A DNA stretch of 64,000 bases from Anthoceros angustus (taxonomy: Eukaryota > Streptophyta > Anthocerotopsida > Anthocerotales > Anthocerotaceae): positions 62,001-126,000 of the forward strand of contig MU008152.1 in NCBI GenBank assembly GCA_010909165.1, in the 5' to 3' direction. The position numbers and the translations under genes were made by a program. Positions within the stretch are counted from its first letter, which is position 1, and each line of letters starts with the position of its first letter. Below, piece by piece: positions 43,527 to 55,647 of the stretch. The notes beneath the pieces are model-generated. The model saw only the letters and a program-made list of their open reading frames with translations, did not search any database and was not told the origin of the DNA.

Positions 43527-44773
43527 CCTACTGTCCGGCGCCCACGAAGGGTTTTACGGCTAACCAGTGATTTCAAATGGGGTTTAAGGTTAATCTGCCT
43601 GAGTTACGAACAGTCCGTTTGAATTCCCTCCACTGCGGGTTTCGCCACGGCGAAAGCCCTCCTGGCTCCCAGGCATGGGCGAATCGTCAGGGAAAGTGCA
43701 GACGAAGAAGACGAAGCTGCTGCAAGCGCTACTGCTGTTGCGTCCGCCCCGCCCTCTCGGCGCTTGCTCTCGCTGCTGGTGTCCCGGTTGCAGAGAACTG
43801 GCTTGCAGCGGTATGTGAAGTCTGACCCTGTTCCGGGGCAATGTGAGTCTCCTGTGACTTATTGTATTTTTCTGGCAATTTTTTGATTCTGATGCGGTCG
43901 TCCCGAGTGCCTCTGCAAGCCACAGCCCTGTGTGATTGACAGAGCTTGTCAAAATCCGTGGTCTGGGACGTTTGCCTGGGATCTATTTTTGAAGCACACA
44001 TTTTGGAGCAGTGGCTGCAGTGGCTCAGTTCACTTGGTGTAGTGTGCATTCGCACATCCGTCTTTTCTCTCTATCGGCTTGCTGGCCTGTTCGTTGTTTT
44101 GGATCCGGCTTCAAGCTGTTTGGAATGCTTCTGTGTGGTTTGTGTTGTGTTTCTTTTTTACTGCTCCATTTTTGTGTTGCTCAAATGTAGGTATTTGTGA
44201 GGCGGTTGTGCATTGGAGAGCTGTTTGGTTTCTGCGCTGTAGTTATGAGTCGCGGAATGGTCGATTTGTTCTGTGGTTGGTCTTGGAACGGTTATCTTTT
44301 AGTTCCTGCAGGTGTCGGAGATGAATCACAGCTTTTGTCCCCCAGAAGCTTGTGTTTATTTCTCTTGCGGTCGCGTGATTAGAAGTTCGGTCAGAAAGAC
44401 AGTTCCTGTTTTGCGGCTGCTGTACTTGTGTCTCTGTCATGGTGGAGGTACTGAAAGGTTTGAGATTCCTCGGTTCCTAATGGAAAGCATTTGTTTTTCA
44501 CATCGCAGGCCTGCTTAACTACTTTCCTTGCCTCCTTAAGTGTACTGGTAAGGACGTTACGACATCTGTGACATTGATGCATGTTGGAGAAGGCGGACCA
44601 TCATGGTGCAGAAGAGCCAAGTTTTCATCGCAGGCATGACAAGGTTTTTACGCAGGAGAAAATTGGGAGTCTCCTAGGGGGAATCTTAAAGCTGAATGTT
44701 CAAGATGACTCTGGAGCTGTGTGTATTGGTTGCCAGTTGACACTTGGTGAGCATTTGGCTAAAAGTAGCTGGG
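43527..44773. promoter_or_regulatory. Divergent intergenic region / 5' leader of ANGUSTIFOLIA
   Basis: The 1.25 kb between two start codons pointing apart must hold both promoters and 5' leaders. The right part (about 43,680-44,770) is T-rich with pyrimidine tracts, and several AG sites such as TTTTTCACATCGCAG (about 44,500) allow a 5' UTR intron. Small open frames here lack domains. Confidence 0.4.
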
Positions 44774-47700
44774 ATGGCGAAGGGACTTCTTGACAAAAGC
44801 TCTGAGTCCAGAAAGAACGACCCTACCAATGAGAGGAGTAATGGGAAGTCCCAAAGTGGGTATGTGGCTGATCATCTTGGGGATGCCGCCTCCGGGACTG
44901 CAGAACCCTTCGTGGTGAGCAGAGCGACGTCCAAGGTTGGCAGCAATGTCAAGGGACCCAGCAACAGTGCTTCCAGCAACCAGCGGGAAGGCAAGACTAT
45001 ACTGAATGAGCAAGACTCGGACGAGGGAGAAGTGCCATCTGTGTTTGCACATTATGCCAATAGTAACCATCAGGCTAGCATGACGAGACCATACGATGTG
45101 GTATCTGATGAGGAAGATGTGGTGCTGCCTAGAGTTGTTGCCCTCAACTGCTTAGAAGACTGTCACCTGGAAGCAGAAGCATTGGCTGGCGTTGCTGTGG
45201 TGGAACATGTCAGTCTTGCGCAACTATCACAGGGCAAGATCGAGGCAGCAGCTGCTGTTTTGCTTCACACTTTGGCTTTTCTTCCCCGCACAGCACAGCA
45301 GTGTCTACACGCGTGGCAGCTCGTGCTGTGCTTGGGATCAGTGGACAAGGGGGTTGACTCTGCTGTGGCGAGTGATCTTGGGCTCCAGCTTGTTCATGTG
45401 GATGTGAGTCGAGCAGATGAGGTGGCAGACACTGCGATGGCCCTAATATTAGGGCTTCTAAGGCGCACTCACTTGTTGGGCGGCCAAGGGTTTTCCAACA
45501 CTGGATTTCTAGGCACAGGGCAAGTTGCCCTTAAAGGTATGAGAAGGTGTCGTGATCTTGTTCTTGGAATCGTAGGGGTTTCTTCTTCAGCGTATGCACT
45601 TGCTGCAAGAAGTCTGGCCTTTAAGATGCGAGTTCTATATTTTGAGACGGATGAGGTGCGAGACTTTACTTTGTAATTTGAGTGGTCTTTTTTGTATTGT
45701 GGTTGGGCTAAGCTGAGTTTGGCAGGCAACTTTTTTCTGATTGGATTAAGCTCATGTTTTCCCAGATTTTTTGCTTTAGCATTTTGTTAATTCCTTTTGC
45801 CGGTACAGGAAAGAACTCACATTGGTCGGAAGGCCTTTCCTTCCTCAGTGAGGAAGGCTGGAACTTTGAGGGAGTTGCTTGCCTTCAGTGATGTGGTATC
45901 ACTGCACTGTCCGCTCACCAATGACACTGTACAGATGATCAATTCGGAGGCCCTGCAATACATCAAGGAAGGTTTGTGTCTTTAATGTTTTGCGAACACC
46001 CTACCTGCACTTTGGTGTCACTAGTTATGAAGGTTCATGTCTCGGACCTACTGTTCTGCATAGCTCGTGAGGGTAGATGCAGGACTGATTGTCCGTGATT
46101 GTGTTTGCACAACCTGATAGTGTAGTGGATGCGGGTGCCCAGGAGCGCTCCTTGTCAACACAAGCAGCTGCCACCTTCTCGATGACTGTGCGGTGAAGCA
46201 AGCCTTGATAGACGGCACAATATCAGGCTGTGCGCTGGATGGAGTGGAAGGGCCGCAGTGGGCAGAAGCCTGGGTGAGACTCACAACAGTCACACTTTGC
46301 TGATTTTGGGACACTTTTGAACATGATCTTGCTAACGGGCTGAAACATTATTCTGGTGGTTCGAGCATTGATTACTGAACACCCGGTCCGGAAAGACTGC
46401 TGACTGTCAGCATGAGTTTGTTTGTATCAGATGCTCTGGTGCGATGCATTCCTGTGTCCCACTTTTAAAAGGTCTCATCATGATCATTGCAGATCAGGGA
46501 ACTGCCAAATGTTATACTGCTGCCTCGGAGTGCCGACTATAGCGAAGAAGTTTGGACTGAAATTCGAGCTAAGGCGGTGGTAGTTCTTCGATCATTTTTT
46601 ATTGACAATTTCATTCCCTTGGCCGACCTTTCTGATGAAGATAATGAGGAGTGGGATCCTCCGTTGCCGTCGAAGGAGAAGCAGGAAGCATATGAGAAAG
46701 ATAGCTCAGGGAGAGATAGAGATGAGGAGCAGCAATATGTTGATTCTCAAACCAGCACGGACTTCAAGCACAACAAGCAAATGTATTCTCAGGCAGATGA
46801 CAGGAGACATGCACAGGAAGGTGGGATTTCCAACTCCGTGGGTCACAACGAAGGCAGGAGCCAATATGCAAAGAGTGGGAGGAAAGGCAGGAAAAGATCA
46901 GGGCGGAGGAAGGCACATCATATTTCCGAGGCCTTCCCAGTGCCTGGAAGGGAAGCCAATTTGGGCGCACTGGAGCGCGATGACCATGCTACCAGTGTAA
47001 GTGGTTGCGATCAGGTCACAAACCCTAATTCGCGGTTCGCTTCACCTGTCGATGTCCAATGTGAAAGAGAAGGGGACCTGACGACCGTGGGGAGCATTGC
47101 TGAGAGTCTGGATAGTATAGAGCCCATTAACACTGCTGGTTTGGCAATTGACCAATTGAAAGATGGGCTTGTTATTGCACTGCGGACAACAGGTGAGGCG
47201 GGCTACTATGTGGCTCGACAACGAGGCCCGGGTCGAGGCTGGTCCCTGGATACCAGGCTGGACGTGACCAATCGAGACCCTGCCGCCCAGTTCCTCCTTG
47301 TGATCCGGCATAAGGTAAGGTCTCAGTGCAAGCCTGGTGCCGTATCTTGAGTGCTGTAGTTTTTTGGCCTGTGTGGCCAGACGGCCCTGACAGTGGTTAA
47401 AGCTATCTGAAGTTGCAATCTGGATGTGTCTGGCGTAGGATCGAGTCGGCCTGCGCTCACTTGCTGCTGGAGGCAAATTGTTACAGGTAAACGAGAGTAG
47501 TAATCCTCGATAGCTGCTAGTGTGTATCTCTATCAGATCAGTCGTGCACTTAAACAATCCTGACGCTCCTGGACGGCCCCTTGATCTCATCGCTTCCTGC
47601 ACTCTGAATCCAGGCAAACAAGAAGCTGGAGCTGGCATTCGCGAACCACACATTTGACATATGGGAGACCTGGGTGCTGGAGGGGCCAACATTGCTCTAC

Positions 47701-47888
47701 TGCAGGCTGACCAACACCAAGTTTCGCAGAGTAAGCCCTAGCTCACACATCCCAGCTTGCTGACTGGTGGCGTACGGGGTGGACACTGACGTGGTGCCCT
47801 GCCCTCTCTTTGGCAGGTAAGACTGGAGGCTCGCATCGAAATCGTAGCGGCAATGCACGAGGACGGTGTAGTCCGGTGGCTCAATTAA
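44774..47888 (+). CDS. AN: ANGUSTIFOLIA (plant CtBP/BARS homologue)
   Basis: Plant-specific member of the D-2-hydroxyacid dehydrogenase/CtBP fold, known in Arabidopsis to act in cell shape, microtubule organisation and trafficking. Exons: 44774-45655, 45809-45971, 46143-46273, 46493-47314, 47439-47486, 47614-47730 and 47817-47888, all in frame, 744 aa. Recognised stretches: ALNCLEDCHLEAEALAGVAV, ADTAMALILGLLRRTHLL, CRDLVLGIVGVSSSAYALAA (Rossmann region), SDVVSLHCPLTNDTVQMIN, DGVEGPQWAEAW and LPRSADYSEEVWTEIR. The SADYSEE block replaces the catalytic-His segment of active dehydrogenases. A Lys/Arg-rich stretch (SGRKGRKRSGRRK) in the plant-specific C-terminal extension resembles a nuclear signal. 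The end VRLEARIEIVAAMHEDGVVR matches AN. I start at MAKG (44,774); the open frame continues upstream only from non-ATG codons. The N-terminal extension before VALNCLED is longer than in Arabidopsis. Confidence 0.93.
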
Positions 47889-49562
47889 CGCTCTGCATTG
47901 TACATGATTAACTTGTGTTTAATTCAACTGATTTAACTTGCTGAGAAACCAGTTGTTATTTTCCCCGCCTCTAGCCCCCGGCCTCGCTTTCCTCCTCCAG
48001 CCCCGGCTGCAAGTTTGGGGAGTTGAGCTCCGGGGCTGTAGTCATTGGGCACCAGCAAGTTAGGACTTACTCAGTTCTGCCATGGTAGAGATTAGACGTG
48101 TAATGATGCCAATGTTATGTTTATTTATTGCAATCGCTTGTGGTAACACCAATCCGTCGTTGTGATGATGATGCCATCCTGCAGGAGGCATTGCGCAGGT
48201 ACCAGCAAGGTACGCAATAAATCCCCTCTCTCCCTTCCCAGGCTCGGGCTCGCTGGAGCTGGAGCTGGAGCTGGAGCTGGAGCCCCAGTCCCTCTCCTTC
48301 CCTGACAGCTTTGTCTGCATGCATCATCATGAACATGGTGCATCATGCGTGAAAGTGGTTGAGAAATGTCCAGTGTCAGGTGATGCCGGGCTTGGATTTG
48401 TCCAGCTGTGATCTCCGGGATCCACCCAGGATGGAGGATGGAGGAAGGAGAGGGATCGGGCAGCGGCTGCAACCACTACAGGGTAGTAGCTGGTCGGCTA
48501 CATTCCTTCGAGGAAGCAGAAGCCCGGGCCCTCGAGCCGAATACGATCCTTGGGGATGAAGCAGCAAGACTGATGACCCGGACCCAACTTCTCCAACTCC
48601 CTCCATTCACCCAGTGAGGGCGAATCGAAGGCGAAGCCAAGCAAGCAAGCCAGGAAGCTCCCAAGGACCGCATGCAAGCAAAAAAAACGCATCCGAGAAC
48701 GTAAGTCTGTCGGCTTTCCATCCCCCCTGGCGTCTGGTCCTGCATCTAGCCAACATGATGTGTCGTCGCTTGCGGAGCCTTGTTTGTTTCTCTGGAACGT
48801 GGCCCACCGGTGACGTGATCAGATTCCGCGGGAGCGGGAGGGCAAGTGGCAGCCGCCCTGGCGAACCCGGCAGGCAAACCCCCGGTGGGCTGCTTGGGTT
48901 GCGCTCCGGCTCCGCGCTGCCGCAGCGCTGCCATGGGGGCCGGCCGTGGTAGGTTTTGGAGTGGAGTCTTTGACCCGGGTCGTGCGCGCTGTCTGCCCTC
49001 TAGGCGCGAGGGAGCGGTCCCACCGCACCGCCCCACCGCACCGGGAGAAGAAAGAGACAAAGTTTAACCTCGGAGTCGCAAATTGACGCCACGATTCACC
49101 CACCTTCACCTCACGACTCGGCCTTCCCCCGATCCGTAATCCGTAATCCGTAATCCGTGATCCGTCCTGTTCCGTTCCTTTCCCTTCCCTTCCCCGCCAC
49201 TCCTCCGCTCGGGGAGTCGGGACCGAGACCTTCTAGAAGCACGTGCAGCAAAGGGAAGGCGCCAGGAAGTGAGAGCAAGCACGTGTCGCGTGAACGACGG
49301 CTGGCCACACAATCGGTGCCCACCCACCGGCTGCACCTGCTCCCGAAACCGCCCACTTCGGGTCTGGGTCTGGGTCTGGGTCGTAGCTGGACCGACCTTT
49401 ACTCGCAATACGCTATGCTTTATCCAAATATTATACACACGTACATACGTTCCGCTTATCAGGTACTCCATAAGTTCCTTTCCACAAGGCTTGCAGAGAA
49501 GGGAGGGTATGAATGATAAAGCAAAATAATGTAAGGGTATCAAATCAGAATATAGTTAATAT

Positions 49563-49593
<31 letters not shown>

Positions 49594-50335
49594 CAAGTAG
49601 AAGATAAATTAAAAATATGCTAATTTCTTATCAACACTATTATAGGCATGTAGAATAGAGTGAAGTGAAGTCTTTATAAGAAATTAGCATTTTTTACTCA
49701 TCTACTTTATATTTTATTTATTAGTTAACATATATTATTTATGGCATGCTACTTATATTCTACAAAAAGAAAAAATGGTTTTTCCACCCTAAATGGGTTA
49801 TGTCATGACTTGATGGGTCATTGATGAGTCACGTTTAATTAACTTAAGATTGTTAAACAACTTATAAGACCACATGAAAAGAGCTCCCATAGCTCTTATC
49901 TCGTTAATATGTGCAGTAAAACACATAGTTAATACCATGTGTGAAAGGAGCACTTGAAAAATACAATTCAATGCACACAAAACCAAACAGTTGGTGCCCG
50001 AGCTAGAAGTTTTGAAAGAAGAACAGACCTTCAACAAACAATTACATGGAACTCAAATATTCACACAAAGCCCAAGAACTAACATGAATATCTTTAACAT
50101 ACAAGCTTTCATGTTTTGTAACCTTTCAATATAAGATTTTAAGCATGGACTAAGCAATTCAATCATGTTTCTTGTGTTGTGAATTTGTATCTTGCATGTT
50201 TTAGAGTCAAAAGATAAGTCATGAAAACAAAGTGTAAGATGTGCATAGCCACAAGACGGCCCGCACATATACGAGTTGACATAAGAACTCCACAATTACG
50301 TAGCCTATGGGCAAGTTAGTGCCGGGATAAGGTGC
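47889..50335. other. Downstream of AN: UTR and gene-poor DNA
   Basis: Probable AN 3' UTR at the start. A GGAGCTGGAGCTGGAGCT hexamer run lies near 48,256-48,285. Four to five CCGTAAT/CCGTGAT heptamers lie at about 49,133-49,165, and GGGTCT repeats at 49,358-49,382. 49,560-49,760 is AT-rich with a TA microsatellite (about 49,574-49,594). No gene recognised. Confidence 0.45.
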
Positions 50336-50510
50336 CATCCTCTTGGTGGTTTGAAAAAAAAACAATTGTAAATTGATCCCTATTGGTGGTTTGAAAAAAA
50401 AAAAAAAACTTGTAAATTGTGCCACCTCATCCTCTCGGTGGTTTGAAAAACACTTGTAAATTGGCCCCTCTTGGTGGGTTGAGGAAAAAAAACTTGTAAA
50501 TCGTCCTAGG
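50335..50510 (+). repeat. Four degenerate units with A-tracts
   Basis: GGTGGTTTGAAAAAA...CTTGTAAATTG recurs four times at about 50,345, 50,385, 50,440 and 50,475. The A-run differs in length in each unit (about 9, 15, 5 and 8 A). The pattern looks like serial slippage or duplication of one unit. Confidence 0.7.
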
Positions 50511-50522
50511 ATTCTCTTCGTT

Positions 50523-50693
<171 letters not shown>

Positions 50694-51204
50694 GAGGTAG
50701 CTAGAGCAGCTTTAAACTTCTTACTATCAAAAGAGTGATATTTATGTGTTTTAAATTTCAAAAAAAAGGTGTTTAAGCTGTTTAACTTTTATATGACGTT
50801 TTGTTAACTAACCTCAATGATGATAATAGCGTAGCATGAGTGCAAGCCAAGACGATGCATGTTGTGGCAAATTCCATGTCATCCTAGGGCCAATGTTCAG
50901 TGGTAAACTAGTAGTTTGCTAAAGTGGATGCAAGGATACAAGAAAACGAATATATGCTATATAGAACATATTACACCAAGGTTGCATGAAGTTTTTACTC
51001 TCAACAGTATGGTGGTTATGCAAGCTTTTTAAAGAAAGGAACTTGAGTGTATGACCGTCGGCTCCATATGTAAAGCATACCAACGCTCCCTCCAAGCCAT
51101 ATAACCACTTTCACAAGTCATTGCAAATATAACGTCATGAATGGCATCCTGGGTGGTAATACGTTAGGTAATAGATGCACAGATACTTAAGCAAAGATAC
51201 TCAC

Positions 51205-51324
51205 CTTATTTCGGAAAATTGACTATACAATGATACAAATTGAAAATGTAATTTTCACGACCAAGTCTTATTTCGGAAAATTGACTATACAATGATACAA
51301 ATTGAAAATGTAATTTTCACGACC
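51205..51324. repeat. 62-bp tandem duplication
   Basis: CTTATTTCGGAAAATTGACT begins at 51,205 and at 51,267, with the following GAAAATGTAATTTTCACGAC repeated in each copy. Confidence 0.8.
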
Positions 51325-51689
51325 ACTTGGTTTGATTGGCACAACTTGTCCAACATTATCATAGTTGGCCAGAAATTGATGAAGCAACGAGGCTTGGCAA
51401 TCATAAAGAAGGTAAGAACAGGCGTGGGGGCAAAAGTGAGTAACATTCGACGCGAGACACATCCCGACCCGAAGCCATCTTAAACAGCATGCAGAGACAT
51501 CGTGGCCATGGCAAGCAAGAAGAAGGGAGTCACGTTGAAGGGCAGCGCAAAGAAGAGAAGGAACTAGGGCGGATTTGATGAAGATCGTAGCTGAAAAGGA
51601 GGAGGAGCTCATGCGGGTGAGGGAGGCGAATAGCTCAGGGCTGAAGTAGCGAAAAGTGTGTTGTCTGACCTCGAAGACAAAGGTAGCGG

Positions 51690-52230
51690 TGGCTACGACG
51701 GTGGTAAAATTAACATCATGGTACTTGCATGGTATTTTGGTGGGATGATATGCAAGCCCTCTGCTAGAAATGTGTGATCGTATAGACTACTATCTCCTGA
51801 TGATGCCTCAAACCAATTAGTCAGCCCCTTATTTCCAACAGCACTTGGAGGATTCATTCCTTCATCCTCGCTAATGCCATCCAAATTCCTGATGCCCAAT
51901 TCTATTTTGGGACGTCGTGTGGAGTTACTTAGCTCATAGTCAATGATGTTGTCTCCCTCATTGTCAAGTTGGCATACCCTAGACATCTTTGCACAATTGT
52001 TTCTTTCGCTTCTCCAAGGCTCATTAATGATGCCTCCGACCAATTAGTTGCAGCCCTCTATTTCCAGCAACACATGGAGGATTCATTCCTTCTTCATTCT
52101 TTGATGATTCCTTCAACCAATTAGCTACTACGCCCTTTTCCCAGTCTACAAATGAAATCATGATGTGCGAAACCTTTCGATGGAGTATTATAGGATGCCG
52201 AGATTTCTCATATGTGACATTGTTGTGCAT
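51690..52230 (-). other. Unrecognised frames built of a repeated module
   Basis: Minus-strand frames contain EDEGMNPPSAVGNKGL (about 51,860) and again NEEGMNPPCVAGNRGL (about 52,090). At DNA level GATGCCTC.AACCAATTAG and GGAGGATTCATTCCTTC recur at about 51,803 and 52,028, with a third partial copy at 52,100. An internally duplicated coding-like segment, possibly from a transposon protein; family unknown. Confidence 0.4.
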
Positions 52231-52379
52231 GTAAGACCTTCTTTTATTATTTAGTCACCGCACTTCCATCGATTTTATAAATTTGTTTTTGCATAATATA
52301 TTAAATACGGGTTGATATTTTAAAATATTTAACATCATAAGTTAGTATTTTATAGAACTAATTAGTAAAACCAACCCTC

Positions 52380-52860
52380 CAGGTTGGGCAGCGGAAGGGA
52401 CTGCAACTAAGAAAATTTACAAGTACAAGCCCATGCAGCAAGGTCACATTTTCATCCCCTTGCAATTGAAACCCATTGGTCTTGGGTAAGGAGTTTTCTC
52501 GTTTTGTCACGGAGTGTGCAATGGCCTACCACAACGACAGGGGCGGGGTTGGCCTCCCCCTTTCCAATATCATGGCATATTTCAGGCAACAGGTTTCCAT
52601 CGTCCTGCAAAGTGCGTTGGCTAGCGCCATCCTTAGGACACGAGTGCAGCAGATGTGGCATCGGCGGCACCAATGGTAAGTAGGCCCTTCTCTCTCAGAT
52701 GGCGACATCTTTGGGACGGTTGGGGGTTATAGCATAGATTAGTGTGGGGGCACGCCCCCTAGTGTCCCGTCGTGGGTTGTTCCCTTTCGCCTCGGGGTAG
52801 ATGAGATTTCCCATCCCGTTCCTTTTATAAAGTCTCCACATTATCATGAGTAAAATATGA
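52380..52860 (+). mobile_element. 5'-truncated non-LTR retrotransposon copy
   Basis: Plus-strand remnants YKPMQQGHIFIPLQL, GKEFSRFVTECAMAYHN and MAYFRQQVSIVLQSALASAI match the tail of the element at 37,640-37,860. The 3' UTR follows with TTTCCCATCCCGTTCCTTTT and ATAAAGTCTCCAC. Only the last few hundred bases are present. Confidence 0.65.
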
Positions 52861-53223
52861 TGATGCTTGACTTCTCAAACTTAAAATTTCTTCTTCTTCT
52901 TCTTCTTCAAAGAATCAAAAAAATGAACTAAGATTACTTAGCTATGTTATATTATTCATTTATTAAATATATAGATAAAAATAAGAAAAATACAGTATTA
53001 CCTACTTTAAAACAAATAATATTTGAATGATTAAGCCTCAAAACTCAGCCACAAAAGCTCACAAACTACTGACCTATGTACTTTAATATGTAGATCCATT
53101 GTATTTTATTATAAAAATAAATTTAAAAATTACAATGAATAATATTTATGATAACTAACTCTTTCCTATAATATTTTAAAGTTATCTAGAAAAGCATTAA
53201 TATTTTCAACTCCTATGCAGGTT

Positions 53224-53409
53224 GGATGTACCCAAAGCCTTTTTAAGTATTTACATAGATACTTATGTAATTGTCGAATAGGTCTGTGTTGCAGATGTGG
53301 TTGTAACAGACCCTATGGATGTACCTAAAGCCTTTTTAAGTATTTACATAGATACTTATGTAAGTGTCGAATAGGTCTGTGTTGCAGATGTGGTTGTAAC
53401 AGACCCTAC
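53224..53409. repeat. 93-bp tandem duplication
   Basis: GGATGTACC.AAAGCCTTTT begins at 53,224 and at 53,317, and both 93-bp units end in GTTGTAACAGACCCTA. Two or three substitutions separate them, so the duplication is recent. The unit includes the start of the following retrotransposon copy (VVVTDP frame). Confidence 0.85.
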
Positions 53410-54080
53410 TTGGGATACCGCATTGAACATGTCATCATCAAACCGTACTCGGGATACCGTCTACAAGCATGTCATCATCAACCCCTCCAGGTTGGGCAGC
53501 AGAGGGATGCACTACAGGGTTCACAAGTGGTTCACAAGTATGCAGGAAGGCCATGCTTTCATTCCTCATTGAGACACATGGGGCTATGGGCAAGGACTTC
53601 TCGAGGTTTATCAAAGGCTTGTACAAAGCATACTACATCCGCAAGAACGAGGTAAGTCTTTTTCTTTCCTTTGTGCTGGCTTTCTTCTGGCAATGAATAT
53701 CCAGTGCTCTGCATAGGACGTTGGCAAACGCAACGAATATTCATTGCTTTGCATAGGAGGTTGGCAAACGCAATTCTCAAGCCAAGTTTGAATGCGAGAA
53801 CGTAACATCTTCCGCTCCGGTGTTAGTAGGCCCTTCCTTATTCCAGACTATGACATGCTGGGAGCATCAGGTAGGTTCAAAGTAAACGTTCGAGGAGACA
53901 TTCGAGGAGCTAGGTAGGTTAAAAGTAAACATTCGAAGAGACGTTCGAGGAGCTGGGTAGGTTCATAGTAAACATTCGAGGATAGTTCCAGGAGCCTAGT
54001 CCCTCTTGGCCTGGGACCCTCTAGAGGGTTATTCCTATCCTATCGCTCCAATGTAGATGGGACTTCCGGATGTCTACACG
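53380..54080 (+). mobile_element. Non-LTR retrotransposon 3' copy with internal expansions
   Basis: The frame contains VVVTDPTWDTA, then remnants of VHKWFTSMQEGHAFIPH and KDFSRFIKGLYKAYY, matching the tail of the 35,401 element. A segment around TTGCATAGG.CGTTGGCAAA is duplicated at about 53,715-53,775. The words AAAGTAAAC.TTCGAGGAGA and CATTCGAGGAGCTAGGTAGG are repeated about three times from 53,876 to 53,985. The 3' UTR ends with GATGGGACTTCCGG at about 54,057. Confidence 0.6.
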
Positions 54081-54325
54081 TTTACCTATGTAGGTATATA
54101 TGTATGTATATAAATATATACGTGCGACATACATTTAATGCGCCTGCAATACCCATCTACGGATAAAGCAGAAAAATGAAAACCCCAAAACGGGGTCACG
54201 CGTGCCATCGAATATGAATCCACTCCACATCACGGGGCCGTCGGCCTAATCACGGGCTCTGTGACAGGACCCCGGTTTGTACAAAGGCCGCGCATTGATG
54301 CGCCCTGCTTAAGCCCAATTCTAAC

Positions 54326-54424
54326 AGAACGGAGCGGGACAGAGCTGGACGGGACGGGACGAAAAACAACGGAACGGGAAGGAACGGAACAGCACGGGAC
54401 GGGACGGGACGGGACGGGGCGCGA
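54326..54424. repeat. GGGAC/GGAAC pentamer-rich tract
   Basis: A run of CGGGACGGGACGGGACGGGA and related ACGGAACGGGAAGG words. Purine-rich on plus. The Ser/Pro/Val-rich frame on the minus strand is a by-product. Confidence 0.85.
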
Positions 54425-55647
54425 GAAAGAATCATCGGGGCGCCTGCGCAGAAAATGCGTGCCCCTGTGCTTGCGCCTGCCTTCACGCTGAGCACTGAAG
54501 CTTATGGGCTGCCAGGCTCCAGGCAGATGAGAGTGCCATAGAACCCTCTCTCTCTCGCCTCGCACAGCATCGGCCTCGACGCCAGCGGCGAGGTCTGGTT
54601 GCTCTTGCTCTCTCTGCTCAGCATCAGCTCAAGCCCAAGTGCCCATCAAGCTCAGGCTTCAGGTTAGCAGGCAGCTTGTGCAGCCCCTCCCCGACACTCT
54701 GCTGCTAATCTGGGCTCCCCCTCAAGCGGACAGAGAGCAGGCTTTGAGGCGGCCCGAGCTCGGGCTGAGATGAGGTCAAGCGGCAGTGGACTGGCTGACT
54801 GACCGCCCCCCTCCCCCTCTCTCTATCGTCCCCGCCTCCAGACCAGCAGCAGCAGCGGCAGCCACGGCAGAGCAGGGCAGCGCACACAGGCATCGCCAGC
54901 GGCACCAAGTGGTTCCTCCAAGGATTAGCTGTAGCCCAGGCCCCTCTCGGCTCCCCCCAGCACAGTCCTTCCTTCCCTCGCTTCTTTCTGCTCTCTTCTG
55001 CCTGGCTGCATGGTGAGGCGGGCTTCGCTCCTGGGGCCGCCGAAGGCTTGGGTTTATCGCCTCTTCCATGCTCTCGGGCTGGGCGGTGGTTAGCGTTGGG
55101 TAGCCTTGCCTTGCTTCCATTGCTTTTGTTTCCCTGGAAGTGTGCGACGCCCGCTCGGCTCGGCGGGGCTGACGGAGGAACTCCACGAGTGGAAGGGAAT
55201 TCCTGCCCTCCCAGGCCGCCGCTGCTCTGCTGCGCCCGCTCCCGGATTGTGGTACCGTATTCCTCCATCCCCCGCCCTCGGGCCCTGGCAATTTCGTTGC
55301 TCTTGCATCTGCTGCTGCGTCTCTGCCTCTGCCTCTGCCTCTGCCTGCCTGCTGGTGTGAACGTGCACTCCCGGGGATCCAGATCTTAGCAGGGAGGCAG
55401 CCGCAGACAGGTCCTGCTGTCCTGTCCCCCTCTTCTTTCCTCTCTCCACTGTAGATCCCGATTACCCTAAGGTGTTTCACAGCTGGGCACGAGGCGGTGA
55501 ATGTGCCAGTGTGTCCATCTTGTGGGAGGCCTGTGGGAGCGCGGGGGCAGCGCCATTCCTGGGGGTTGTTGCGGGCTAATGCGCAAGAGGAAAGCGTGAG
55601 GAGCAGGAAGAGGAAGAGGAGCAAGGGCGATCGGGGATTTGGCGGCG
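54425..55647 (+). promoter_or_regulatory. Promoter and 5' leader region of the WRKY gene
   Basis: GC-rich, with pyrimidine tracts such as CCCCCTCTCTCTATC (about 54,818) and a CTCTGCC run at 55,322-55,345. The stretch before the WRKY ATG is probably a long 5' UTR. A GTGAGG donor-like site at 55,012 allows a leader intron. Long frames here on both strands have no domain support. Confidence 0.45.

Noticed and set aside
48056-48960. Small Ser- and Leu-rich frames downstream of AN
   Set aside because: They depend on the GGAGCT hexamer run and GC-rich DNA and show no recognisable family; more likely 3' UTR and spacer.
54700-55630. Long frames on both strands upstream of the WRKY gene (up to 282 codons)
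   Set aside because: GC-rich leader and promoter DNA with overlapping frames on both strands; no signal peptide plus domain structure, no splice logic, no known family.
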